Shown: one piece after another, positions 1 to 10,363 of the stretch
Position numbering within the stretch: the first letter of the stretch is position 1
Layout of the letters: each line of letters opens with the position of its first letter
Assembly (NCBI GenBank): GCA_025526995.1
Contig: JAHLKG010000007.1
Location: 1,054,001 to 1,118,000 of the forward strand
Direction of reading: 5' to 3'
Source: Powellomyces hirtus
Lineage: Eukaryota > Chytridiomycota > Chytridiomycetes > Spizellomycetales > Powellomycetaceae
DNA length: 64,000 nucleotides
Translations under genes and position numbers: made by a program
Notes under the pieces: generated by a model
What the model saw: the letters and a program-made list of their open reading frames with translations, nothing else
What the model was told of the DNA's origin: nothing
The model's database searches: none

Positions 1-343
1 CGCTGGCCTGGACGGCGCCGTGATCGAAGGTGGATGGGTGGACGGAAACTTCATCCAAGTCGGCTACCAGCTTGCTGGCTGCGTGACTATTGCCGCGTGG
101 GCGTTCTTTGTCAGTCTCATCATCTTGTTTGTTATCGACAAAATCCCAGGATTCCATATCCGACCCAACGCTGAAGACCATCTTCTCGGAAACGATCTCG
201 GGGAGATGGGTGAAGTCGCCTACGAAATCGTCGTCACCAGCACCAACGCTCCCAACCACGCGACCCTCACGACGGCCTTCAACCGCGTTGAGAAGCCAGA
301 GCGCCCGGAACGGAACGAAACTCATGAGACACAAGCTGTGTAG
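1..343 (+). CDS. Ammonium transporter (Amt/Mep), C-terminal fragment
   Basis: This is the 3' end of an ammonium transporter gene whose beginning lies left of the window; the open frame runs from base 2 to a TAG at 341-343. The visible 113 residues start with the loop G-G-W-V-D-G-N-F-I-Q-V-G-Y-Q-L-A-G. The last transmembrane helix follows (about residues 25-45), then the cytosolic tail with LGNDLGEMGEVAYEI. That tail matches the conserved C-terminal region of Amt/Mep proteins (L-G-x-D...E-x-G-E-x-A-Y), which in the family couples the three subunits of the trimer. Known members import ammonium across the plasma membrane. No intron is seen in this part. The next gene is convergent. Confidence 0.85.
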   Translation, partial: AGLDGAVIEGGWVDGNFIQVGYQLAGCVTIAAWAFFVSLIILFVIDKIPGFHIRPNAEDHLLGNDLGEMGEVAYEIVVTSTNAPNHATLTTAFNRVEKPERPERNETHETQAV

Positions 344-712
344 AAATGGACTTTCAAAAATCTCACAAGCACTACACGCATGGCCAGCCACCCGTGGTTT
401 TACCGCGGGGAGTCGCCCGCCTCTTTGACCAACCCCATATTCCTCATTCCCAAATTCCCTTACCCACTTGCTGAATCCAATCTATAGAGACTTTTTTATG
501 TACCAATTTTGTTTTCAGGTTCAAAGCCTGTCTCGATAATACAGATCCGTTTCCAAAATCCATAACTGTCCTCATGTCTTGGTCTCTCATCCCTCCCTAC
601 ATAACCCATTCTGCCGTCCATTCCATTGTTCGCCGCACGGCCAATTGAGGAAATTACACTTGCTTTTAGATACCCCATGGCTATGTCCACTGTCAAAAAC
701 CATCCTCGCCAG
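344..712. other. Convergent intergenic region
   Basis: These 369 bases lie between the ammonium transporter stop and the endonuclease V stop. They should hold the two 3' UTRs. No coding signal or RNA gene is seen. Confidence 0.5.
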
Positions 713-1913
713 TTACGCCTTCTGGCGATGCGTCCCGCGCACCACCTCTCTACTCGCATAATCGGCTGCTCTAATCGGCTCGGGTACTCTGTACTTACAA
801 CACCACGCCGTAATCTCCACCGCAGTTTCCACCGACACCCGATGGCCGGGAGATACAAAAATAGGGTTGATTGAGTCTGTCGAGCGGAGAGCCTTTTTGT
901 GGGGGGCCGCGATGATCAGTGCCGATGCGCAGAGACCAAACAGAGCAAAGACTCACAGCTCCATAAACTCGTCCCGACGTGCCCGTGAGTGGGAACCATT
1001 TTCCGGCGCCCGTGAGACGGGTATGCGACAATTCTTTGATCTTCTGCATCGTGAGGTCTTCACCATCAATCTGCAGAAAGTTTTTTCCAACTCCTATGGT
1101 CGGGATATCTGCATAGCGCCCCAACATCCCATTCATGAGTTTCATGTACGCGGCCGCAAGCATCATCTCATTCCCCACCTCTCGACACACCCACGTGGCA
1201 CGCCAACCCACACATGCGAGGATGCAGGATCCCGTTCCCGTCAATCATGAGCACTTGCGGGTAGATCTCTGGCCGCTCGCGTTGGAGCTTGTCGAGAAGA
1301 GCGAGCAGGATCGGCGCTTCGCGGAAGGCGAGGTAGGAGGGGATGTAGGGGGTGGTTAATGTGACTGGTGGAGTCGTGTTAGTAAGAATTCTGCTGTGAT
1401 CCTCATGGTTCCAATTCCCATACGTCAACGGAATACCGAATACCGACCTCTCTCACAATCCGTATACACAGGCTGCTCAAACCCACCCAAACATTAGCCC
1501 ACCATCCAACCCTTCTTTCTCGGCCCCCACCACCTCGCACCACTCACCATCAACCCCGGAACTTTCATCACGACCACACACCCAACCGCTTCATCCGTGC
1601 CCTCGAAGAACGACACGTCCATCCCCGCAATATAGCGAAGCCCCTGCCACGCGGCATCATCACCTTTCTTGTGACATCCGCCCACCATGTGCGCTGTTCT
1701 CACATGGTCGTTCTGGACGGGCTGCGGTGGGACAGTGAAATTGAGCTGGTCGTGTGGTGTGATGCGGAGTTTGAGGGATTCTTGGATTCTGGGGTTTGTG
1801 AAGAAGATGACAATGTAAGTTGTACATCACATTGCGTTGTGTTTAGGATTTGTAACTCGTGCGGAAGTTAAATATTACTTGTCCCACTCCCGTGCCTTCG
1901 CTTTTGGGTCCAT
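713..1913 (-). CDS. ENDOV: Endonuclease V (inosine-specific endonuclease)
   Basis: Five exons read from the minus strand (1913..1879, 1788..1548, 1401..1179, 1108..957, 892..713) join to 276 residues. Family hallmarks are present: IAGMDVSFF (catalytic Asp), [13 protein letters not shown] (the P-Y-I-P wedge and catalytic Glu), DGNGILHPR (catalytic Asp), HVGVSRDIPTIGV, and [15 protein letters not shown] with the conserved His near the end. Endonuclease V cuts nucleic acid beside deoxyinosine or inosine; bacterial forms repair DNA and the human form prefers inosine in RNA. The exon 2/3 join (PGLM-DHSR) lacks the usual V-Y-E between these segments, so that boundary may be slightly off. The chosen start gives [12 protein letters not shown], but the same frame stays open without an ATG for about 58 codons upstream (to about 2090), so an upstream exon is possible. 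Identity is secure; the first exon is not. Confidence 0.9.
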
Positions 1914-2568
1914 GGGGTCGTTGAAAGATAGTAGCTGGGCAGAGTCATCGTAGTTTCGGGCCTTGCTGAAGTCGCAAAGTATTCCCCGACGCGCGTGGAG
2001 CAGCCACGCGACATCGGGAGGGCGCCGATCATACGTAGTTGCTTCCAAATGCTCCGATCTCGAAGGAGATACTGTAACAGCATAATCGCCATTAATTGAC
2101 TTTGACTACTTTTGTCATTGATGGACATTGCATCACAATCCCGACTCTCGAATCGCATTTGAGGTCCAATGATAGACTACTCTTGTTATAGGTCAGAAAA
2201 CGACAATTTACCACAATCGAGATGTATTCATCGATTGATAACAGCTACCATAACCCGCAAACATCCACTCATCCATGGAGGCGCACCACGGTATGCAAAT
2301 GAAGAAAGGATCTATGAATTACAATATAGCAAAGAAACTTCGTCGATAGGATGACAACAAGCACCCGCATTCCTGTCCTGCTGAAGCTGTGGATGCGGCG
2401 TGGAAACCATCAACACGTACACCGTAGGCCATCTCCTCCCCCCCCCCCCCACAAATACTGGCCGCCTAAACGTCTTGCAGGTTAATTTGTGGTTATACAA
2501 ACACGCGCTGTCGCCGCATAAGATTAACGCTGTGAAGACTTCACACGGCTGCCGGCAGGTATCAAAAC
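1914..2568. other. Intergenic region between ENDOV and SKP1
   Basis: These 655 bases separate the ENDOV start from the SKP1 stop, both on the minus strand. They contain a C10 run near 2438-2450 and part of the open frame upstream of ENDOV. No separate gene is supported. Confidence 0.4.
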
Positions 2569-3205
2569 TTAAGCATCGGCAGCCCATTCGTTCTCTCTGG
2601 AAAAAGAAGCGAGTATCTGTGAGCTTCGGAGTCTTCGAAAAGACGTTCATTGCATAGCACATTACCTCCTGATCTGATCTTCCTCCTCAGGAGTGAAGTC
2701 ATTCTCGATGTTAAACATTTCACGGATTTGTTCCGGAGTCTACGGACGGCAAAAGGTATCAAAAAAACGGCAATAACGATAAAGTTGCACAAGTTGTTAC
2801 AGATATTACCTTTCCCTTGATCATGTTTGCGACCGTCTTGCATCCAAGGTCCAGAAGCGGTTTGATGTCAAGATAATTGGCAGCAAGGATAATTTCAAAT
2901 AGTTCCTCGTTGCCCTTGCCAGCCTTCATAAAGTTTGCATCCCATTCGTCAATATCGTCAGGCTTCTTCCGGGAAGACTCAAAGACCTCCTTGTCCTCTT
3001 CAGCAGCAAAGTGGGGGTCGTCCTTGTGATGTTCACAGTACTCGATCACATTCTTCAAGATCGAGCCCGAGACGTTAGGGAGAGGGATCGGATCGCCGGC
3101 ATCGCCGACGTCCTCGAGCATGTTTTTCAGCAGCATGGATCGTTCGGCGACATTTTTCTCAATAGGAAATTGTTGACCGTCAGAGGCTTGGAGGATGACA
3201 GGCAT
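2569..3205 (-). CDS. SKP1: SKP1, SCF ubiquitin ligase adaptor
   Basis: Three exons (3205..2810, 2739..2666, 2596..2569) join to 165 residues, the usual SKP1 length. The N-terminal BTB/POZ-like fold starts [17 protein letters not shown]. The middle carries [23 protein letters not shown], and the F-box-binding C-terminus reads [13 protein letters not shown], then [17 protein letters not shown]. The final exon adds only eight codons after a conventional ...ccag acceptor, and it restores the canonical E-N-E-W ending; without that splice the protein would stop early. SKP1 links F-box proteins to cullin-1 in SCF E3 ligases. The gene is divergent from the amino acid transporter, with about 320 bases between the two start codons. 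Introns have normal GTAATA/GTAATG donors. Confidence 0.95.
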
Positions 3206-3527
3206 GGTGTGGAACTCTGCTCGGTGAGGCGGAAGGGAGGGGAGGTGGGGGGTGGGTCAGATATATATCTGATCTGAGTGAATCCGAGGATATATGCGAT
3301 CGTGTGGAGAGAGGAGGGATATAGTGGAGCAGCTTTCTTTGTTGGTGGAGAAATGGACGGAGTAAGTAAAACCTGCTGTGGAAAAGCCTCTACCGGTAAT
3401 TGTGAAACACAGTCGCTTGCGCACTTTGAACTTGCGCGCGACTCGCTCATTCTCTCTCTTCCAGAAGCCGCCTTTCCCACACTATTTTTCTATCTTTTCA
3501 CCGCAGAAAGAAACCTCCTTTCGGTAT
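3206..3527. promoter_or_regulatory. Divergent promoter region, SKP1 / amino acid transporter
   Basis: The two start codons lie 322 bases apart on opposite strands, so this interval must carry both promoters and 5' UTRs. A TATA-like stretch (atatatat) lies near 3260-3268. No element was verified. The placement is an inference from gene orientation. Confidence 0.4.
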
Positions 3528-5359
3528 ATGAGTTCCCCCTCGGAAACCAAGCCGCAGCCCCGCCCGCCACCCGTCCGCACCTCCAACCCGCGGCGCCGCT
3601 CCACTTGTGTTCTCCTCAGCACGCCGGAGGAATACGATGATCAGAACGAAGACGTGACCTCGTTTGGCGGGCGCGCGAATGCAGATAGTGAACCGTTGGG
3701 AAGCTGGTCCTCGGTTGTGGGCGGCGTGTTGCGGGATGCGTCGATGGTGGATGCGGACGAGGAAGGCAGTGACGCGGGTTCACTGGTGGATGACGAGCAG
3801 GTTGGGTCCGTGAATGGACGACAGCCTTCGAGAATTGCACTGGAGATCAATGGGATTGTCGATGGATATCCATCCGAATCATCGCCTGGTTCGTCGTTGT
3901 TCCGCGGGAGGTTCGGCGTGAATGGAGTGCCAATCGAAGGGGATAGCGACGAAGAGGATGCCGAGTCGCTGGCCGACGTGGCTTCAGAACGCACCCCGCT
4001 GTTGCGCAACAAAGCGCCGATACCAACGTCCACCCAGAGGCACACGGTCATGAATTCGATCAACCTGCTCATGGGCATGGGGGTGCTGACTCTGCCATTT
4101 GCCATGTCTCTTTGTGGATGGGTCGTCGGGATATCCCTCTTGCTGATATTCCCTCTGCTGGCATCCACCACCGCCAAACTTTTTATGCAGTGTATGGAAG
4201 TCCGTGAAACAACCCTCCCCATTCTTGCGCCGCCGTCCACATCAGCAACAAAATCCATGTCGTATGGCGATACGGCTCAAACAGCATTTGGCCCTCGTGG
4301 AAAGACATTCGTTTCCGCGTTATACCTCGTCGAACTGTTTGCCGCCTGCACGGCACTCGTGATCCTTATCGCGGACTCGGTGCACGCGCTCTATCCTTCA
4401 TACGCGCTCCCTACCATCAAATGCATTGTAGCAGTCTGCCTGTTGGGCACTACGCTGTTCAAAACTGTCAAAATGCTGACCTACGCGAGCTTTGTCGGGG
4501 TGGTTGCCATCATCAATTTGGTGATCATTGTCCTTGTTGATGGCCTCTCGGTTGACCGCGCGCCTGGAAGCTTGTGGGACCCGGCTGTCACGGAGATGTG
4601 GCCGCGCAGCTGGCAGAATGTGGCGCTGGCCGTCGGAATCATGTTTGTAGGATTCGATGGTGAGCACTGACATCGCATGCCTCGAAGCCCATGCTACGTT
4701 TCTCATGCTCGCGTCCCTCATCTTTACAGGGCACGCTGTCTTCCCCACAATCTACCGTGACCTGAAGACACCCACGGATTTCCCCAAAGCCATAAATGTC
4801 ACATACGTCATCGTCACGACGTTATACCTTCTAATCGCAGTTTGCGGGTACTTGATGTTTGGCAACGCCATTCTCCCGGAGGTGAGCGATGTGGGCAGGC
4901 TGCCTTGTCCGAAGCGCGACTAAATATTGACCCTCGCAATGACAGATTACCCAAAACCTCCCCACGATCCCCGGCTACAACCCCGCCCTGACCCACATCA
5001 CACTCTATCTCGTCGCGCTCAATCCGTTCGCGAAGTATGCCCTGTGCCTCCGGCCCGTTCACACGGTCCTGGAGCACCACGCAACGAATCGCTTGCACCA
5101 CATCGCGATTCGTACGGCGTTGACTGGTGCGGTGCTCCTTACGACATTACTCATTCCGTCGTTTGACCGCATCATGGGACTCCTCGGCAGTCTGTTCAGT
5201 GGCTCTGTGGCGGTTATTGTGCCGTGCGCGTGTTATGCGAAATTGTTCTGGAGAGGTGTGGGTGTGGGGAGGAAGATGATGGTTGTGATTGGCCTGGCGG
5301 CTGGAGTGGCGATTGTAACGGTTGGTGGAGTAGGCGTGCTGCTTGGTGGCTCTCAGTGA
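3528..5359 (+). CDS. Vacuolar-type amino acid transporter (AVT/AAAP family)
   Basis: Three exons (3528..4659, 4730..4881, 4946..5359) give 565 residues. The first 200 or so residues are hydrophilic, acidic and Ser/Pro-rich. They are followed by SERTPLLRN, then HTVMNSINLLMGMGVLTLP, the start of TM1 in the AAAP (SLC32/36, yeast AVT) family. About ten membrane segments follow; VGFDGHAVFPTIYRDL spans the first intron and is a family signature. Yeast AVT proteins move neutral or basic amino acids across the vacuolar membrane using the proton gradient. An in-frame ATG lies 50 codons upstream at 3378, but the intervening residues look like translated leader, so the second Met (MSSPSETKP) was chosen. 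Substrate and direction of transport cannot be told from the sequence. Confidence 0.88.
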
Positions 5360-5760
5360 GAGAAGTGGAAACTCCTGTCGAGAAGACCCCGCACCCTATA
5401 TGTTTGCTGTTTCCGAGTTTTTTCTCCATTCTATCTGTGTCCGCCTTTGTAAATAATATATGTGCAATCTGCATTACATTTTTGGCAAAGTTCATTTCAA
5501 GCGTGCAGTGCAGAACGTCATTTGATGTTTTTAGATACGAAAAAAATGGATGTGGGGTAGGAAGAAAGACTAACGAAGCACGCGTCGATCGTCTAGGCTC
5601 ATTGCTACTCTGCTCACGATAACAAAAATGGCATCTATCTATTTTGACATGAATTGGAAACTCGCGTGCTTCGGCATGTCATTCGCCTCCATCGGTCGCC
5701 GTGATGATGTGAAAGTTGCTGTAATTTCGCTTTCCAGTTGCGTTAACTGTAATTACGTGT
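5360..5760. other. Convergent intergenic region
   Basis: These 401 bases lie between the transporter stop and the MPC2 stop. AT-rich segments are expected for 3' UTRs. Nothing else is recognised. Confidence 0.4.
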
Positions 5761-6445
5761 TCAAAGTTTCTTGATTTCGCTCTTAACAGCCTCCTTTATC
5801 TCCACGACCTTATCCTTAGTCTCTCGTGCCACGCTCGAGGCCTGTGTGGTCAGCGGAGCTTCCTTGAGCGCCTGCTTATACCTGAACCCGAAAAAAAGAA
5901 AAAAAAACCATAAACAATCGCGCACATTCCACCACTCTCAGCCCCATCTACAGCACCTACCGGTAAATCCGGCTCAGCTGGTACAGTCCTGTGGCGCCGA
6001 CAAAGATATTGACGCTGAAGAGCGCCCAGTTTTTGGGTTTGATGACGAGGGAGTAGCGGGACCAGATGATGCCGGTTGCGGCAAGAGCGACGGTTTGGGT
6101 CACGGAGAGTTTTTCGACGGGGCGTTGGAGGTCTGAGAGGCCTGCTATTACGAGACCCTATGGCAGCAGAGTGCAGTAAAATTTGAGATACGATAAACAC
6201 AAGAGGAGGGATTTTTGTAACGCGAAGGTGGACATACCCATTTCATGGCCGGTGCCCAGAAATGGATCGTCTTGGGACCTGATGTTTCCACAAATCGGTC
6301 TGTCAGTAAAAGTTTCTGGGACCGCATACATGGCAACCCGCCAAACATCGCGGCCGAGTCTCCAAAGGTTCGCCGCCCTTGACCTACCCGCCGGATGGTT
6401 CAGAAACCGGGTGAACGCCGTAGTCGCTTGCGGGGCTGCTGCCAT
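5761..6445 (-). CDS. MPC2: Mitochondrial pyruvate carrier subunit 2
   Basis: Four exons (6445..6388, 6278..6238, 6157..5961, 5881..5761) join to 138 residues. The reading contains FLNHPAGPKTIHFWAP-AMKWGLVIAGLSDL, then QRPVEKLS, TGIIWSRYSLVIKPKNW and FSVNIFVGATGLYQLSRI. These match the MPC family block (H-P-A-G-P...F-W-A-P...R-P-x-E-K-x-S...R-Y-S) across two to three membrane segments. MPC1/MPC2 heterodimers carry pyruvate across the inner mitochondrial membrane. The lysine- and glutamate-rich tail (KDKVVEIKEAVKSEIKKL) is longer than in animal MPC2. The start MAAAPQ was preferred to an in-frame ATG 26 codons upstream because MPC2 N-termini are short. No MPC1 partner is in this window. Confidence 0.93.
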
Positions 6446-6842
6446 AATTGTTGCTTTTCGATATGTGGGGTTTACTTTGGGAAGAAGAATAGATGTCAAA
6501 ATGAGATTGTGAGTTATGAACAAACTGGAACGAATCCATCATGTTGTACGTAATAGGATGCTATATGTAGGCTGTCGCGTCAGGTTCAAGCAATCGCCAA
6601 ATCCTAATACATAGCGATTTATTTGATATACGGGTGTCATGTTGATAACTACAAAGCAGGTACAAGTGATTTACAACGCAAGAACAACGTCGGGGGAAAG
6701 CAAAGACCGTGATGCACAGTGTTCGTCCCGGGACACACATGAAAACAAATGAGAATACTAGCAGGCCACACACGGCTCGGCAAGAAGAGAATATGAATGA
6801 ACGGACTTGATGGAAGACCGGGAGTCGTAGTCGTCCCCGAAA
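6446..6842. other. Intergenic region upstream of MPC2
   Basis: These 397 bases lie between MPC2 and the next minus-strand gene. They should hold the MPC2 promoter and the 3' UTR of the secreted protein. No coding signal is seen. Confidence 0.4.
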
Positions 6843-7508
6843 TCAGGCGCTGACATCAGCCGAGAACGAGGCAATCGAGTCGTCTCCACCAGTAGCTGCC
6901 GCGGGCGCGACGCTTGGCTCAGCAGGCGGTGCGGGAGGTTCAGCAGCGTCAGCAACAACCTCATTAACGGCTAGCTGCTGCGAGGGAATCTGGTCGTCGC
7001 CGCCGGTCTGCGCCACCTCAACGACAGGGGCCTCGGTTCCGGTGGCTGGGGCAGCTGTTTCGGCGGGCGTGGCAGCGGGATTGGCTGCAGCGGTCTCCGT
7101 AGGCTCGGCTTCCGGAGCGTCTTGCCTAGCCTTGAGATCACGACGACTCAATCCGCCGAGGTTGATGTTGGGCAGCGAAATGATGGGCCCGGGACCTCCA
7201 GTGTTGGGGGGAATGTCAATAATCTGCGAGACAATAGCTATAGCAACACCCAAACAAAAACAATGGTCGTGAGAGGGATGCGATTTGAATAGAAGGAACC
7301 CCCATTGAACTATACTGCGCGGATTTCTCTGTTGCAACCAGGACTTACGCAGGAAAGCATTCACGGGAGGGTTCGTTTCGGTGACTGTGGCGGTCAGCGG
7401 GATTGGTGCAGCAAAGACGGATGGGAGAAACTTGTCATTAATGGCCAGGAAAGCAACGAGCAGACCCAAAAAGATGCCGGTCGACGACGTTGAAGAAGAA
7501 CCGTGCAT
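6843..7508 (-). CDS. Small secreted Ala/Pro-rich protein
   Basis: I do not recognise a family. Two exons (7508..7349 and about 7237..6843) give 184 residues. The N-terminus has a hydrophobic core (GIFLGLLVAFLAI) and ends in VFAAPIP, a plausible signal peptide with cleavage near residue 33. The mature part is low-complexity, rich in Ala, Pro, Glu and Thr. It contains LSRRDLKAR, which could be a dibasic (kexin-type) processing site, and two similar TGGDD segments (TGGDDQIPSQ and TGGDDSIASF). The protein is probably secreted or wall-associated, but its function is unknown. The acceptor was chosen to keep frame (...ctatag); an alternative acceptor 14 bases downstream would change the frame. Confidence 0.6.
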   Translation of the reverse strand: MHGSSSTSSTGIFLGLLVAFLAINDKFLPSVFAAPIPLTATVTETNPPVNAFLRKSWLQQRNPRSIVQWGFLLFKSHPSHDHCFCLGVAIAIVSQIIDIPPNTGGPGPIISLPNINLGGLSRRDLKARQDAPEAEPTETAAANPAATPAETAAPATGTEAPVVEVAQTGGDDQIPSQQLAVNEVVADAAEPPAPPAEPSVAPAAATGGDDSIASFSADVSA

Positions 7509-7873
7509 TGTGTGTGTTGGCGTCTTCGTACGTGTAGTGACGTGAAGGTTTGGACGAGAATGCAGCGTGGGAACAATATTCTTCTGGGCGACGAGGTAAA
7601 TATCTATCTACAGCAGAGCGGATTGCTGGGAATGCAAATGCGATAGTGTGTATATAAGAAGCAGCTCCCTGTAAGGAGTGGCGCAGAAATGGACGCGGAA
7701 AAGGTAGAGAGGGAAAAGAGAGGCCAGATGAGGGTGTTGAGTCGATCTCTTGGCGTATATGGAATGTGTCTTCCTAATCATCCCATCCATCCCATGCAGA
7801 CAGACAGACCGACCGCAGCAGGTCCCCATATGATTTGGTTTGAATGAGGGAGGTCTAGGGGCTGCTGCGCCTC

Positions 7874-7898
7874 GAGTGAGTGAGTGAGTGAGTGAGTG
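7874..7898. repeat. (GAGT)n microsatellite
   Basis: About six uninterrupted copies of the tetranucleotide gagt/gtga are visible upstream of the secreted protein gene. Confidence 0.8.
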
Positions 7899-9379
7899 AA
7901 TAACTATCGCGCATTCAACCCCATCCACTCCCGCACCCGCCCATTCAAAGGGTCTTAATTATTATCGCGCAGAAAGTGGTCCAAGCATGAAAATCAATAA
8001 ACCATATGTACACCGTGTGCGGCAGGCTGCGGCAACCTCAGCAATATTGTCGAATTTCAAAGGAGCCGACATAGTCGAACTTCGCCGCGTTCTCAACTTC
8101 TCGGTACCGCGAACATGCGCATTCATCTCGCCGTTGTGGACGGCTCCAAAATCTCTATCTGCGTAGTTGTTTGATAACAGCAGAATCGTATGCTTGTGCA
8201 GGTCAACTTCAATCCAGGGACTACAGAAATACCTTGTGGCTGCATTGACCCACTCCATCCATCGCATCCAGACCGCTGGTATCTATCCCCATAATGAAGC
8301 CGCCGTCACAAGTCGCTGCGGTTGAGGGAAGGGACCCAAATTGCTGCTGCGCCGCGGCTGCGCGCGCGACGCGTCTGACGTGACTGGGCTGGCCGATGGG
8401 AGATTGAAAGGAGTCAAACTAATTAATTGGCATACATGCTTACACTCCGACCACTTTCAGGGACTAACGTTGACAAACTTAATGAGCTGCGGCAAGGACT
8501 GACCTTCATACGTACATGCAATACGAGCCTGTGACATCCAACCGTTGATGATGACGCCCTGGATGACGCCCCGCCGTTTCAAAATGATGCCTGCCAATAT
8601 CCTGGGAGCTAGAATCAGCATGCATGTCTAGACCTTGATGAAAACAATGACAAGATACATAGACAGACATCTTGATACACTGCAAATCACGCTTCTTATA
8701 TATGCATCACTGGTGGAAACAGGAAGGCATGGTTCAAATCTATCTGATCAGCGCTATTTAAATAGCATGAACAGAAGGGTAACAGACTCGGCCCCTCCGC
8801 AACGTATATCGTAAGGGAATGTGCTGGCTGCTCTGCGGGGCAACATATGTAAGGAACTGCGGTCTTCTTAAGATAAAACTCCACTTGTGGTGCGCAACTT
8901 GTGGTCGTTTGGACAAGCCGACTTAAGATCGTCATCAGATCTTTGGAATAGCCAATGTGTGGTATGCTGAGATTTACTTCCTTCCAACCCAAGAGCTCTA
9001 GTGTCGACAGGTTATTCATGCAGCAAATAAAATGTGGCTTGCGACGGTTCATTCAGAGCACATCAATTCTGAATCTTGACACAGTTCCAGAACGCCGTTT
9101 TCTTTTCCTGACACAGCGTCGCGCGTTCCATTCATGGGCTGGAGCTCAAGCACTTGATGTAAGTAAACTCCAAGTCCGCACAGTTGGCGCCGATTAGTTT
9201 ACTGGCGAAGAGGACAAAAAATGGGAACACAACGCGGGTGGCTGTGCAACAACTGTGCCATTCGCGAACTTTCTCTGCACTTCCCAGCTGAAAATTCATC
9301 TGACGTTTCCAGCTTTGTCTCAATGGTAAGCAAGCAGATAATGCACACACCATTGCACATACGCTAGGGCAGGTCAATA

Positions 9380-9568
9380 TTGAACACTCCTCAACAATCC
9401 AAGTCAGACTCCAACTTTTCCTTTGGCATCTACGGTGACGTGAACATTATTGAACTCGCAGAAAGTAACCCAGGATGGGCAGACATGGAGCTACCAGATG
9501 ATGCTGAGGAGCTCGCAATGGTTTTGTGTCCCGGGGGGTGGGTAACTTCCGAGGGAGTGATGCCTTGA
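9380..9568 (+). CDS. Small orphan ORF, doubtful
   Basis: This 62-residue frame opens with MNTPQQSKSD, has acidic composition (WADMELPDDAEEL) and matches nothing I know. A second open frame (9526..9714) overlaps its end and also looks protein-like (SAYGKWTDMNIDEL). The two could be exons of one small gene, but I found no GT-AG join that keeps frame. It is listed only because it is the most protein-like stretch of an otherwise empty 2.9 kb. It could be a gene relic or chance. Confidence 0.2.
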   Translation: MNTPQQSKSDSNFSFGIYGDVNIIELAESNPGWADMELPDDAEELAMVLCPGGWVTSEGVMP

Positions 9569-10363
9569 CATACTGTCCAGACCAGGTTATAGCAAGCACT
9601 CACGTTGCACCAGCGGACGACGCAGATGCCGTCAGCGCATATGGCAAATGGACCGATATGAACATCGATGAATTGAGAAGAGACGTCGAGGGCGGTTTCC
9701 TCAATGCCAGATAATGGCATCTTTGCCAAGATGGTACTGAAGCATGCACGCATCACACTCTACATTCACATTAGCATTCCCATCCTCGGTACAGATGGCA
9801 GAATCTTCTTGGAATATGATCCACGAGCTTATTACGGTACAGTAGATGCATAGCTGATGTTGTAAAGATTATGGTATACAATTACCGTTACAACAACGGG
9901 AGATCTCGGAATCGGCAGTGATATGGCGAACGCAATCCATACAACCCCCTTGTCTCTGCTGCGTGCACCGCTCAAAAAAGAATTGAGAGGAAAAAAATTA
10001 TACCTTCCACATTCCGTGCTGTGTTACGCCAGACCAGCCTGAGAGTAGGCAGAGTCGTGGCGGCGGCATGATGGGGGCATCGAGATTCTTGCGGAGATTC
10101 TTCATCGGCTGATTTCAGCATCCAAAAGTCTCCAACCCGAGTCCAAAGTCCAAAATCCAGCTTCTCGGCCTTGCGGTACAGTACAAAGCCGTCGGTTGCA
10201 CGAACCCGAAAGCTCGTTAGTCTCAAAGTCCAGCCAAACGGATACATAGGCCGGGGCTCTTGCGTGTAAACTGCAGCTGTCCACATCCCTCCCGGGCCTC
10301 ATATCGTTTGACTGTATACCTCGCTGACTATCGGGAGCACCGTGCAGCTGCGTCTTCCACACA

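Larger units (their letters stand above)
7509..10363. other. Gene-poor stretch of about 2.9 kb
   Basis: This interval lies between the secreted protein and the acyltransferase. It has lower coding character than its flanks and only short open frames, none recognisable. It includes a GAGT microsatellite near 7874-7898 and one small ORF (see 9380). It may carry promoters for both neighbours, but its length suggests relic or intergenic filler. Confidence 0.4.

Noticed and set aside
3641..4258. 205-codon minus-strand frame
   Set aside because: Antisense to the amino acid transporter's first exon.
7962..8267. 101-codon minus-strand frame in the gene-poor stretch
   Set aside because: No recognisable domain and no supporting splice partners.
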